Part shown: positions 45,743 through 53,721 of the stretch, one piece after another
Numbering within the stretch: the stretch's first letter is position 1
Layout of the letters: every line of letters starts with the position of its first letter
Assembly (NCBI RefSeq): GCF_963676735.1
Contig: NZ_OY781464.1
Coordinates: 3,505,001 to 3,569,000 of the forward strand
Reading direction: 5' to 3'
Origin: an uncultured Draconibacterium sp.
GTDB lineage: Bacteria > Bacteroidota > Bacteroidia > Bacteroidales > Prolixibacteraceae
DNA length: 64,000 nt
Position numbers and translations under genes: made by a program
The notes under the pieces: model-generated
What the model was told of the DNA's origin: nothing
The model's database searches: none
Seen by the model: the letters and a program-made list of their open reading frames with translations, nothing else

Positions 45743-46444
45743 ATGTTGGGTAGAAAAATGATTAAAGAGTTTCACTATAAATTTGAGGAGTTACAAATAA
45801 CTGAAAAAGACATGGCTCCACTTTTAGGCTTTTCCGAAAATATTCCGGAGCCCTTTCCTCAGTATATTGAACAAAGCTTTGCCAAAGCACCAGAGCTTTG
45901 TACAATTAAAGGCGGCTACCATTTTGTTAGCGAGATAGATACCAAACCAGACAACAGCACTATTATCATTGCAAAAAAAGTCTTCAACCCTACAAAAGCG
46001 GTAAGCACCCAGCTTAAAAAGGCGCAACAGCTTGTACTTTTTGTTTGTACGGCCGGAGAGGGACTTAGCCAACATGCACGCGCAATAAGCAACGAAGACC
46101 CAATGCTGGCCTATGTTTTTGATGTGCTGGGTTCGGTTGTGGTTGAAAAGGCCATGGACAAAATTCAGGAACAATTGCAAAAAGAAGTGGCACAACAGGG
46201 ACTGGGCATATCCGACAGGTACTCGCCCGGACATTGCGAATGGAGCCTGACTGACCAGGTCAATCTCTTTTCATTTTTCCCTGACAACTTTTGTGGCATT
46301 CAACTTTCCGATTCACTTATTATGCATCCCATAAAATCGATTAGCGGAATTATTGGTATCGGTGAAGGATTAAAACCCCGGGGCTTTCAGTGCCAGTTAT
46401 GCAAGGACCAAAACTGTATTTACGGAAAAATGAGGCGACAGTAA
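45743..46444 (+). CDS. Free-standing methionine synthase activation-domain-like protein
   Basis: A 233-residue protein resembling the activation (SAM-binding) domain of cobalamin-dependent methionine synthase, here as a separate gene. Matching segments are LVLFVCTAGEGLSQHARAI near residue 95, LDVLGSVVVEKAMDKI-like sequence near residue 130, the SAM-site region RYSPGHCEWSLTDQ near residue 170, and SLIMHPIKSISGIIGIGEG near residue 205. The end has three cysteines (FQCQLCKDQNCIYGKM), a pattern of the free-standing group. I start at ATG 45743 because the upstream in-frame ATG lies inside the preceding terminator. Such proteins are thought to reactivate MetH lacking its own domain. That would predict a short MetH elsewhere in the genome. 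Confidence 0.75.
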   Translation: MLGRKMIKEFHYKFEELQITEKDMAPLLGFSENIPEPFPQYIEQSFAKAPELCTIKGGYHFVSEIDTKPDNSTIIIAKKVFNPTKAVSTQLKKAQQLVLFVCTAGEGLSQHARAISNEDPMLAYVFDVLGSVVVEKAMDKIQEQLQKEVAQQGLGISDRYSPGHCEWSLTDQVNLFSFFPDNFCGIQLSDSLIMHPIKSISGIIGIGEGLKPRGFQCQLCKDQNCIYGKMRRQ

Positions 46445-46584
46445 ATCCTTCTCAAAAAATTCAACTTTTTGACTAAAAAAGTAGACTTGCAAAAATTCAT
46501 AAAAATTAATATTCAGGTATTGCAAATGTCGTTTCCATACTATTTATTTGCTAAGGTATAGCAAACCGATTTTTTGCATTTAAC

Positions 46585-46618
46585 AAAGATTAAACCCAGT
46601 AATCTTTCTGTTTTTTTT
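46585..46618 (+). terminator. Hairpin terminator or attenuator upstream of the acidic protein gene
   Basis: AAAGATTA pairs with TAATCTTT around AACCCAG and is followed by CTG and eight T. It is 140 bases after the previous stop and 33 before the next start, so it may end the previous transcript or attenuate the next. Confidence 0.65.
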
Positions 46619-46650
46619 GATATTTACTTAAACTAAATTTAACTGGAGAA

Positions 46651-46974
46651 ATGACGAATAATAAACCAAAAGTAATTAAAGATTATAGCAAGCTCGACAA
46701 AGAGCTACAGCAGCAAATAAAACTTATTTATGCTGATGGTTTTGCTGATAACCTGATTCATTTTTTTGATAAAACCGGTCAGAAAATTACCGTACTTCCC
46801 TTTGAAACTGAGGACAAGTATTACATGTTAAGGATGACGGAAAATGAAGCCGTTGCATTGGTTGATGAGGATGATGATTACGATGATGATGGTTTCTTAA
46901 AAGATGACGTGAAACAAGACTATGAAGACAAATATGCAGATCTTGATCACGTTGCTGACCAAATAGAAGATTAA
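46651..46974 (+). CDS. Small acidic protein of unknown function
   Basis: A 107-residue cytosolic protein, very acidic in its second half (DEDDDYDDDGFLKDDVKQDY). The N-terminal half is mixed and probably folded (SKLDKELQQQIKLIYADGFA, FFDKTGQKITVLPFETEDKY). I recall similar short proteins with an acidic tail in other Bacteroidota but know no function. The acidic tail recalls partners of RNA polymerase, ribosome or basic proteins; that is only a guess. It starts 33 bases after a hairpin terminator and shares a bidirectional terminator with the convergent GatB/YqeY gene. Confidence 0.7.
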   Translation: MTNNKPKVIKDYSKLDKELQQQIKLIYADGFADNLIHFFDKTGQKITVLPFETEDKYYMLRMTENEAVALVDEDDDYDDDGFLKDDVKQDYEDKYADLDHVADQIED

Positions 46975-46984
46975 ATCCATAAAA

Positions 46985-47031
46985 AAAAGAAACAGGCCTG
47001 TACAACAAATACAAGCCTGTTTCTTTTAAAA
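46985..47031. terminator. Bidirectional terminator at the end of the dcw cluster
   Basis: AAAAGAAACAGGC and GCCTGTTTCTTTT form a perfect 13-bp stem with a 17-base loop. A-rich and T-rich ends let it serve both the acidic protein gene (plus) and the GatB/YqeY gene (minus). Confidence 0.85.
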
Positions 47032-47047
47032 ACGTTTTTAGAATTGC

Positions 47048-47497
47048 CTAGCTCAATAGTGCTTTAACTTTATCGGCAATTTCTTTTCCATCGGCTTTGC
47101 CGGCTAGCTTTTTCGAGGCCATACCCATTACTTTTCCCATATCTTTCATGCTGGAAGCGCCCGCTTGTTCAATAATTTCTTTCACGGCTGCACTTAAATC
47201 TTCATCCGACATTTTTTCAGGAAGATAGCTTTCAAAAACCGCAACTTGTTTCATTTCCTGTTCAAACAAATCATCACGCCTCTGTTCCTTATAAATTTTT
47301 GCCGAATCGGCACCCTGCTTGGCCAATTTTGATATAATTTTCATGGCATCAGCATCCGACAACTCATCGCCTGCTCCTTTGGCTGTTTGTGCTTCAAGCA
47401 TTACTTTTTTTATCCCACGCAGGGCCTCCAGTTTTTCTTTCTCGCGGGCTTTCATTGCCGCTTTAATATCGTTATTAATTTGTTCTAAAAGTGCCAT
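47048..47497 (-). CDS. GatB/YqeY domain-containing protein
   Basis: A 149-residue YqeY-like protein, related to the tRNA-binding tail domain of the amidotransferase subunit GatB. Function is not established. Helical segments are LLEQINNDIKAAMKAREKEK at the N terminus, LEALRGIKKVMLEAQTA near residue 23, ELSDADAMKIISKLAKQ near residue 45, and the C-terminal QAGASSMKDMGKVMGMASKK followed by ADGKEIADKVKALL. It is the last gene of the dcw cluster, 15 bases after the second ftsZ. A GatB/YqeY gene behind ftsZ is a recurring arrangement in Bacteroidota, as I recall. Confidence 0.93.
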   Translation of the reverse strand: MALLEQINNDIKAAMKAREKEKLEALRGIKKVMLEAQTAKGAGDELSDADAMKIISKLAKQGADSAKIYKEQRRDDLFEQEMKQVAVFESYLPEKMSDEDLSAAVKEIIEQAGASSMKDMGKVMGMASKKLAGKADGKEIADKVKALLS

Positions 47498-47512
47498 AAC
47501 TATTTGTTTTTT

Positions 47513-48913
47513 TTAATCAACGTTGTCGTGTAAATAACTGTTTTTGTCTGAAATACGGTTATCGCGATTCACAGAGTACCCTGATCGGTCGCGTTTGTAC
47601 TTTGGATCGTTTATACGGATATTTCTACGTTTAAAAGCCGGTACGTTTTCTATTTCATCCACATCGTCGTCGCTTAAATTAGCATAATCGTTTATGTCTA
47701 TTTCCTTCTCCGACTTGTTTCTTTCGCGCGATGTTATCGGATACAACGATTCAAATTCATCCTCTTCATTGTTTTGCTTTTTATCGTCTACAATAAATTC
47801 AAAAGTAGACTGGCTGCGCTTATCATCACTGTGCCGGTAGGTCTGGTCTTCATTTTTTTTTGGAGCCACATGTTCTTTTTCCAGCGTGTGTTTTACAACT
47901 TTCCGCTGGCTTTGCTCTGAAAGCTCAGAAATGATGCTGGTAGGAAAACCCGTTGCGATAACCGTTACCGAGAGCTGGTCTCCCAGGCTTTCGTCTTTCC
48001 CATTTCCCCAAATCAAATCGGCATCAAAACCTGCCATATTCTGCACATAATCGGTAATTCGGCCCACTTCATCCATGGTTACCTCTTGTGTACCCGAATT
48101 AATGTTTACCAAAATATTTCTTGCACCTCTTATTTCATTATCATTTAAAAGTGGTGAATTTAATGCTTTTTTCACAGCATCCTCAGCCCTGTTTTCTTCG
48201 GCACTGACCCCGGTTCCCATTACTGCCATTCCGCTTTTACGCATTACGGTTTCTACATCAGCAAAATCAACATTTATATAACCCGGTACCGTAATAATTT
48301 CGGCAATACCCTTTGCTGCAGTCGACAACACATTATCAGCTTTGGCAAAAGCTTCTGAGATGCCGAAATCGCCATACATTTCGCGGATACGTTCGTTATT
48401 TATTACCAGCAGCGAATCAACAAAAGTGGCCAGTTCTTTAATCCCCTCGTAGGCTTGTTTTATGCGCCTTCTTCCTTCGTTTCGGAATGGAATAGTTACA
48501 ATGGCCACGGTTAGGTAGCCTTGCTCTTTGCAGCACTGAGCGATTACAGGAGCGGCACCGGTTCCGGTTCCACCTCCCATCCCGGCAGTGATAAAAACCA
48601 TTTTTGTATTCTCCGACAAGGCAGATTTAACATCCTCAATGTTTTCCATTGCAGCTTGCTTTCCCACTTCCGGTTTATTTCCTGCACCACGTCCCTCGGT
48701 TAGAGAAGCCCCCAGTTGTACGCGAGTTCGAATAGCACTAGCCTCCATCGCCTGGGCATCGGTGTTGCAGATTACAAAATCCACATCACGAATCCCGTGT
48801 TTAAACATATGGTTTACAGCATTACCTCCACCGCCGCCTACTCCAATTACCTTTATTTCGGCACCTGGTGTTTTTTCCATTACAAAATCAGCCATATTTT
48901 CCATTTTCTTCAC
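47513..48913 (-). CDS. ftsZ: Cell division protein FtsZ, second copy (canonical C-terminal peptide)
   Basis: Tubulin-like GTPase that forms the division ring. It has 466 residues. The GTPase core has IKVIGVGGGGGNAVNHMF near residue 20, GAGNKPEVG near residue 77, the tubulin signature AGMGGGTGTGAAPVIA near residue 110, and the T7-loop motif NVDFADVETVMRK near residue 218 needed for hydrolysis. A long charged linker from about residue 330 ends in ENVPAFKRR near residue 425, the standard Bacteroidota FtsZ C-terminal peptide. Unusually, 36 mostly basic residues follow (NIRINDPKYKRDRSGYSVNR and on). It starts 15 bases after the first ftsZ. The two cores differ widely, so this is an old paralogue and not an assembly duplicate. 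Confidence 0.94.
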   Translation of the reverse strand: MKKMENMADFVMEKTPGAEIKVIGVGGGGGNAVNHMFKHGIRDVDFVICNTDAQAMEASAIRTRVQLGASLTEGRGAGNKPEVGKQAAMENIEDVKSALSENTKMVFITAGMGGGTGTGAAPVIAQCCKEQGYLTVAIVTIPFRNEGRRRIKQAYEGIKELATFVDSLLVINNERIREMYGDFGISEAFAKADNVLSTAAKGIAEIITVPGYINVDFADVETVMRKSGMAVMGTGVSAEENRAEDAVKKALNSPLLNDNEIRGARNILVNINSGTQEVTMDEVGRITDYVQNMAGFDADLIWGNGKDESLGDQLSVTVIATGFPTSIISELSEQSQRKVVKHTLEKEHVAPKKNEDQTYRHSDDKRSQSTFEFIVDDKKQNNEEDEFESLYPITSRERNKSEKEIDINDYANLSDDDVDEIENVPAFKRRNIRINDPKYKRDRSGYSVNRDNRISDKNSYLHDNVD

Positions 48914-48928
48914 TGTGTTTTCGTGTTA

Positions 48929-50284
48929 CTATTCTAAAGGTTGATCCTCATCGTCGTTAAAAATTTTGCTTCCAAAATTCTTATAAAACCAATTGTCAAT
49001 GTTCGACTCGGTTACAGGTTCGTCTTTCTTTTTAGTGGCTTTTGGCTTAGCTTTTGACTTTTCTTTGGGCTTCCATCCAAATCCTCTCGATTTTGGTTTT
49101 GGATCAGGTTTGGGAGGAACAAACATTATGGTTTCTTCTTCCGGTTCAGTTTCGTGTTCCGGCTGGTAAGACTTGTCCTCAGCACTCTTGTTTTCCGCTG
49201 CAAATTCTTCATTAAGCGGCTCATTTTCAATTATCGCACCGGCGGTTTCTTCAACATCATCATCAAGGTTAAAATTCTGCACTTCTTTTTCAGGCTGTAA
49301 TTCCCGGTTTGGGTTAGTATCAAATCCGGTAGCCAAAATAGTAACACTAATTTTATCGCCTAAACGTTCGTCGTATCCGTTACCCCAAATAATATCTGCT
49401 TCCTGTCCTGCTTTTTCCTGCAAGGTTTCTATTATCTCCCCAATTTCACCAATACGTATTTCTTCGCTACCCGAGATTATATTCAGCAAAATATTTTTTG
49501 TTCCATATATATCATTACTATCAAGTAATGGCGACTCAAGCGCTGCCTGAACAGCATCCATTGCACGTCCTTCTCCGGTGGCAAAGCCGGTTCCCATGAT
49601 AAATACCTCGCTTTTTTGCATTACTGTTTCAACATCGGTATAATCGATGTTTACATTTCCGTGAACCGTAATAATTTCGGCTACACCTTTAACGGCAGTA
49701 GCAACAATATTATCGGCCATTTTAAATGCCTGGCTTGCGGGCAAATCGCCATAAATATGGTGCAATCTGTCGTTGCTAATTACGAGCATACTGTCAACAT
49801 ATTCGGCCATTTTATCGATACCTTCCTGGGCCTGATTTCGGCGTTTGTTCCCTTCGGCCGGAGAAGGTATAGTAACCACGGCAATGGTTAAAATATTAAG
49901 TTCGCGTGCCAGGCTGGCAATTACAGGAGCTGCACCTGTTCCGGTGCCTCCCCCCATTCCGGCGGCTATAAACAACATTTTCGTGTTGTCTTGAAGAACC
50001 TGTTTCAGGTCTTCGTAATTTTCGCGTGCCGCTTCGGCTCCCTTTTCAGGCTTGTTGCCTGCGCCCCGGCCTTCGGTTAAGGTTGTTCCCAGTTGAATTT
50101 TAACAGGAACCGGGCTGTTATCCAAAGCTTGCGAATCGGTGTTGCAAATAATATAGTCAACTCCTTTTATTCCTTCTTCGAACATGTGATTGACCGCATT
50201 GCAACCACCACCGCCAACGCCAATTACCTTAATAATTGATGATGCTGCCTTTGGAAATTGAAAATTTGCTAATTCTTCGGTCAT
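48929..50284 (-). CDS. ftsZ: Cell division protein FtsZ, first copy (divergent C-terminal tail)
   Basis: FtsZ-family GTPase of 451 residues encoded directly after ftsA. The core has all key elements: IKVIGVGGGGCNAVNHMFEE near residue 18, GAGNKPEKG near residue 72, AGMGGGTGTGAAPVIA near residue 108 and the T7-loop NIDYTDVETVMQK near residue 212. It is thus probably an active GTPase able to assemble. From about residue 330 a long acidic and then lysine/proline-rich linker follows (PKPDPKPKSRGFGWKPKEKS). The usual PAFxRR peptide is missing. The protein ends with DNWFYKNFGSKIFNDDED and a few residues more, an aromatic/acidic tail like that of the neighbouring FtsA (NFFGDDNED). I infer a different anchoring mode from the second copy. 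Confidence 0.92.
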   Translation of the reverse strand: MTEELANFQFPKAASSIIKVIGVGGGGCNAVNHMFEEGIKGVDYIICNTDSQALDNSPVPVKIQLGTTLTEGRGAGNKPEKGAEAARENYEDLKQVLQDNTKMLFIAAGMGGGTGTGAAPVIASLARELNILTIAVVTIPSPAEGNKRRNQAQEGIDKMAEYVDSMLVISNDRLHHIYGDLPASQAFKMADNIVATAVKGVAEIITVHGNVNIDYTDVETVMQKSEVFIMGTGFATGEGRAMDAVQAALESPLLDSNDIYGTKNILLNIISGSEEIRIGEIGEIIETLQEKAGQEADIIWGNGYDERLGDKISVTILATGFDTNPNRELQPEKEVQNFNLDDDVEETAGAIIENEPLNEEFAAENKSAEDKSYQPEHETEPEEETIMFVPPKPDPKPKSRGFGWKPKEKSKAKPKATKKKDEPVTESNIDNWFYKNFGSKIFNDDEDQPLE

Positions 50285-50295
50285 ATCTTTTTGTT

Positions 50296-51579
50296 TTAAT
50301 TTAATTCAAGATCTTCGTTATCATCGCCAAAAAAGTTTATTGCACTTTGCAGCGCACCTTTCACATTGGTCATTAAACCACGGCCAGGCTTGCTTTGCTT
50401 AGGTTCGGGTAAAATTCGTTCTTCTGCTACATTTTTTGTTAACGAAAGTTTTAATGCGCCCAAAGCGGTTAACAATTCCGGGTTTTTCACTTCATCGCGA
50501 CGGTTTACGGGTAAAATTACCGGGTGGGCTTTGCGTGCATCCAGCCCGGTGTGAAACTTCACCAGGGTAATAATGTGTCCGAGATTTGAAGTTCCTCCAG
50601 CCAGTACAACTCCGGTTCCCAAACGATCCTCAACACCCGACTTCTCAATTTCTGTCACCACACAATCAACAATCTCTTCCAGCCGGGCCTGAATAATATA
50701 AGCCAGGCTACGAATGGTAATTTCTTTGGGTTCCCACCCATTATTTTTTGCAATGGTTACGGTGTCTTCCGATTTTATCTGATCGCCCAATGCCTGCCCA
50801 TAACGCACTTTTAGGAGTTCGGCCTTTTCCTTAAAAGTGGAGCAGCCGGCTTTTAGGTCGTTGGTAATTACTGCGCCGGCAAATGGGATAACTGCCGTAT
50901 GAATCAAAGCATTATCGTAATAAATAGCCAGATTGGTTGTTCCTGCGCCAATATCGAGAACAACTGCCCCCATTTCTTTCTCGGGTTTTGATAAAGCTGC
51001 CTCGGCTAAGGCCAACGAAGAATGGTAAACTTCGCCAAGCTGCACACCAACACTTTCGAGTACCCGGTTCAGAATCTGGTAATCGCGATCGGGCATAATA
51101 ACCAGTTTGTATCGCGCTTCAATTTTTCTACCTGTGGCTCCAACAGGTTTTAATTCCTCAATTTCATCATCAATAATAAACGATGTTGGAATAACTTTTA
51201 TAATGCGGTAATCACCCTTTATCTTCAGGCTTTTAGCTTCGTTGTACAGTTCATCAATATCCAGGTTGGTAACTACACCTCCATCCCCGGTAAAACGCGT
51301 TGCCTTGTAATCGATGGTGTGCATATGTTTTCCGGCGCAAGCAATATCCACAACGTCTATTTCTTCCTCCAGCTGCTGGTCGAGTTGTTCGAGCACAGCT
51401 GTGAGCGCCTCGGTTGCATCGGCCAGATTAAATATCAAGCCTCTTTTTATTCCTGCAGAAGGAACCTGTGCAACCGCAAGGATTTCCATTTTTCCTTCGG
51501 CGGTTGCAACACCTGCCATGGCTACCATTTTTGCGGTGCCAATATCGACAACAACTGAAAGGTTTGTTTTTGAAGCCAT
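50296..51579 (-). CDS. ftsA: Cell division protein FtsA
   Basis: Actin-like ATPase that tethers FtsZ to the membrane, 427 residues. The phosphate-1 motif is SVVVDIGTAKMVAMAG near residue 8. The 1C domain lies at ~85-165, with the SHS2-like RIIKVIPTSFIIDDEIEEL. The phosphate-2 motif is AVVLDIGAGTTNLAIYYDN near residue 203, and the adenosine motif GVVLAGGTSNLGHI lies near residue 325. The C terminus is a linker with GRGLMTNVKGALQSAINFF and then GDDNEDLELN, the expected amphipathic membrane-targeting end. It starts 2 bases after ftsQ and 11 bases before the first ftsZ. Confidence 0.96.
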   Translation of the reverse strand: MASKTNLSVVVDIGTAKMVAMAGVATAEGKMEILAVAQVPSAGIKRGLIFNLADATEALTAVLEQLDQQLEEEIDVVDIACAGKHMHTIDYKATRFTGDGGVVTNLDIDELYNEAKSLKIKGDYRIIKVIPTSFIIDDEIEELKPVGATGRKIEARYKLVIMPDRDYQILNRVLESVGVQLGEVYHSSLALAEAALSKPEKEMGAVVLDIGAGTTNLAIYYDNALIHTAVIPFAGAVITNDLKAGCSTFKEKAELLKVRYGQALGDQIKSEDTVTIAKNNGWEPKEITIRSLAYIIQARLEEIVDCVVTEIEKSGVEDRLGTGVVLAGGTSNLGHIITLVKFHTGLDARKAHPVILPVNRRDEVKNPELLTALGALKLSLTKNVAEERILPEPKQSKPGRGLMTNVKGALQSAINFFGDDNEDLELN

Positions 51580-51581
51580 AA

Positions 51582-52334
51582 TTACCGTCTTTTTGCTATT
51601 ACCTGATCTTTATATTTTAAACTAACTGATTTATACTTGTTCCAATTATCGTTTGCAAGAATTTGCTTATAAAAGGCTTTCATATTTCGCAGTTTTTGCG
51701 GATAATTCTCCAATGTCCCAAACTCAATAAAATGATCGCCAACCAAGGGAATAAGCACTACATCTCCATTTTTTTGCACATGAATCTGTTCTATCTGCGC
51801 TTGCCAGAACCGATCATTTTCAATACTTAAAATACAAGGCAACAATTCCTTGCGTGCATACTCTTCGTTTATATTTCCGGTAGCGACCAACACATTGGCC
51901 GCGTAATTTATTGACACCGGTATTTTTCCGCCATATTTATCAAGGTAGTAGTTATTGTTTCCTGCAAAAATGCGAACAACGGGTTTGCGGTGTTTTACGT
52001 TTATGGCAAGCGCACCCTTAAACGAAGCACTGTCAGTACGAGTTACCACCTTAAACACCTCTGCATCCAAAATCGCCTCGTGCTTTTTCACTGTATTTTC
52101 AAGCAGTTCGGCATCAATGGCATCAAAATCTTTTCCAATAATATCTTTATCAATCGCTGTAACCAATGCGATTAATTCGGTACGATCTACTTTTATTACC
52201 TCATCTGCCTCGTAATTAATTTCGATGGTACTGCAAACGGCATTCTTATACTCTAACGAAGTAAAAGCCAGTGTTACCAACAAAAAAGCCAGTAAAACTG
52301 CCAGACCACCTATTTTTGCAAACTTTTTAAACAT
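51582..52334 (-). CDS. ftsQ: Cell division protein FtsQ
   Basis: Bitopic division protein bridging early and late divisome parts, 250 residues. The N-terminal membrane segment is IGGLAVLLAFLLVTLAFTSL near residue 8. The periplasmic part contains a POTRA-like region (residues ~35-110) with EVIKVDRTELIALVTAIDKD and the FtsQ beta domain with NVKHRKPVVRIFAGNNNYYL and DKYGGKIPVSINYAANVLVA. Sequence is weakly conserved, as usual for FtsQ; position between murC and ftsA settles the name. Its start overlaps the murC end by 8 bases, indicating translational coupling. Confidence 0.9.
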   Translation of the reverse strand: MFKKFAKIGGLAVLLAFLLVTLAFTSLEYKNAVCSTIEINYEADEVIKVDRTELIALVTAIDKDIIGKDFDAIDAELLENTVKKHEAILDAEVFKVVTRTDSASFKGALAINVKHRKPVVRIFAGNNNYYLDKYGGKIPVSINYAANVLVATGNINEEYARKELLPCILSIENDRFWQAQIEQIHVQKNGDVVLIPLVGDHFIEFGTLENYPQKLRNMKAFYKQILANDNWNKYKSVSLKYKDQVIAKRR

Positions 52335-53718
52335 TACTTAATTTTTCCATCAGTTCAATTATATCATCAACCATGCGGTCAATATCTCCTGCTCCCATCG
52401 TAAGAACAACCTCATTTCTGTCGGTTTTTAATATTTTCAATACTTCTTCGCGTTCGGCCAGAATTTTATTTTCCATTTTCATTTGCTTGTAGATAATAGC
52501 CGACGACACTCCGGGCATTGGCTCTTCTCTGGCCGGATAAAGCGGAATAAGGATGGCCTTATCGAGCAAATCCAGACTTTCGGCAAATTCAGTAGCAAAA
52601 TCTTTGGTTCGCGAGTACAAATGAGGCTGAAACACACCTGTTAACTTTTTCCCGGGGAACAGTGCCTTCACCGAATTGATAAAAGCTTTCAACTCCTCGG
52701 GGTGGTGCGCATAGTCATCAATATATATTTTCTTTTCCGAGCGGTGTCGAATATCAAACCTTCGTGCTACCCCCTCGTAATCTTCAATTCCTGATTTTAT
52801 TGCATTAGCCGACGCCCCGGCCAGCCATGCCAAAGCACAAGCCCCAACCGTATTTTCAACATTTACCAGCCCCGGATAATTCATTTTACAATTGGCGATT
52901 ATCCCGCCGGGTGTTTTTAAATCGAAAACGTAAAATCCGGTTACTTCATTTAAACGAAGATTGCAAGTGGCAAAATCGGTTTTTCCTTTTAAGGAATAGG
53001 AATAAACCCGGGCCTGCGTTTTTGTTGTATCAAGTTCAATTCCCTCTTTAACCACCAATTTCCCATCGGGCTGAATTTGAGATATAAATTTCTCGAACGA
53101 CTCCACTATCTTTTCCTTCGCTCCATAAATATCCAAATGGTCGGCATCAACCGATGTTACCAATGCCAGCTGTGGTTTTAAATGCAGAAACGACCGATCA
53201 AACTCATCAGCTTCAGCCACAATCCAGGGCGAATCGTTTTTGGGCAAAACAAGGTTACTTCTGAAGTTTTTAGAGATTCCGCCTAGAAATGCGCCACAAC
53301 CCAATTCTGTTTTATCCAGAATATTAGCAACAATTGTGCTTGTGGTGGTTTTTCCGTGTGTACCGGCAACGCCAACACCCTGCTTTTCGTTGCAAATCAT
53401 ACCTAAAACTTTGGCTCTTTTAAACAGGCCAATTGGCTGGCTTTGAAACCAGTTTAATTCCTTATGTTCGTCGGGCAAAGCAGGGGTATAAACAGCAATG
53501 GTTTCAGACGGATTCCATTTTGATGGGATATTTCGGATATCATCATCAAAGTGAATATCAATTCCCTCTTTCTGCAAAGCATCGGTTAATGCTGTAGGCG
53601 TGCGGTCGTAACCGGCCACATTTCGCCCCGAGAATTTAAAATACCGTGCAAGCGCACTCATCCCAATTCCTCCTATTCCGAGGAAATACACATTCTTTAT
53701 TTTCTGAATGTTTTCCAT
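52327..53718 (-). CDS. murC: UDP-N-acetylmuramate--L-alanine ligase
   Basis: Cytosolic ATP-dependent ligase that adds L-Ala to UDP-N-acetylmuramic acid in peptidoglycan precursor synthesis. It has 463 residues. The N-terminal UDP-binding part has YFLGIGGIGMSALARYFK near residue 10. The ATP-binding P-loop is GVGVAGTHGKTTTSTIVA near residue 115. The Mur ligase centre contains EADEFDRSFLHL near residue 170 and SVDADHLDIYG near residue 192. The C-terminal domain has DDYAHHPEELKAFI near residue 330. It overlaps ftsQ by 8 bases and follows murG after 3 bases. Confidence 0.97.
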   Translation of the reverse strand: MENIQKIKNVYFLGIGGIGMSALARYFKFSGRNVAGYDRTPTALTDALQKEGIDIHFDDDIRNIPSKWNPSETIAVYTPALPDEHKELNWFQSQPIGLFKRAKVLGMICNEKQGVGVAGTHGKTTTSTIVANILDKTELGCGAFLGGISKNFRSNLVLPKNDSPWIVAEADEFDRSFLHLKPQLALVTSVDADHLDIYGAKEKIVESFEKFISQIQPDGKLVVKEGIELDTTKTQARVYSYSLKGKTDFATCNLRLNEVTGFYVFDLKTPGGIIANCKMNYPGLVNVENTVGACALAWLAGASANAIKSGIEDYEGVARRFDIRHRSEKKIYIDDYAHHPEELKAFINSVKALFPGKKLTGVFQPHLYSRTKDFATEFAESLDLLDKAILIPLYPAREEPMPGVSSAIIYKQMKMENKILAEREEVLKILKTDRNEVVLTMGAGDIDRMVDDIIELMEKLSNV

Positions 53719-53721
53719 CCT

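Noticed and set aside
47513..50284. Tandem ftsZ as an assembly or recent duplication artefact
   Set aside because: The proteins differ across the core and completely in linker and tail, so they are old paralogues.
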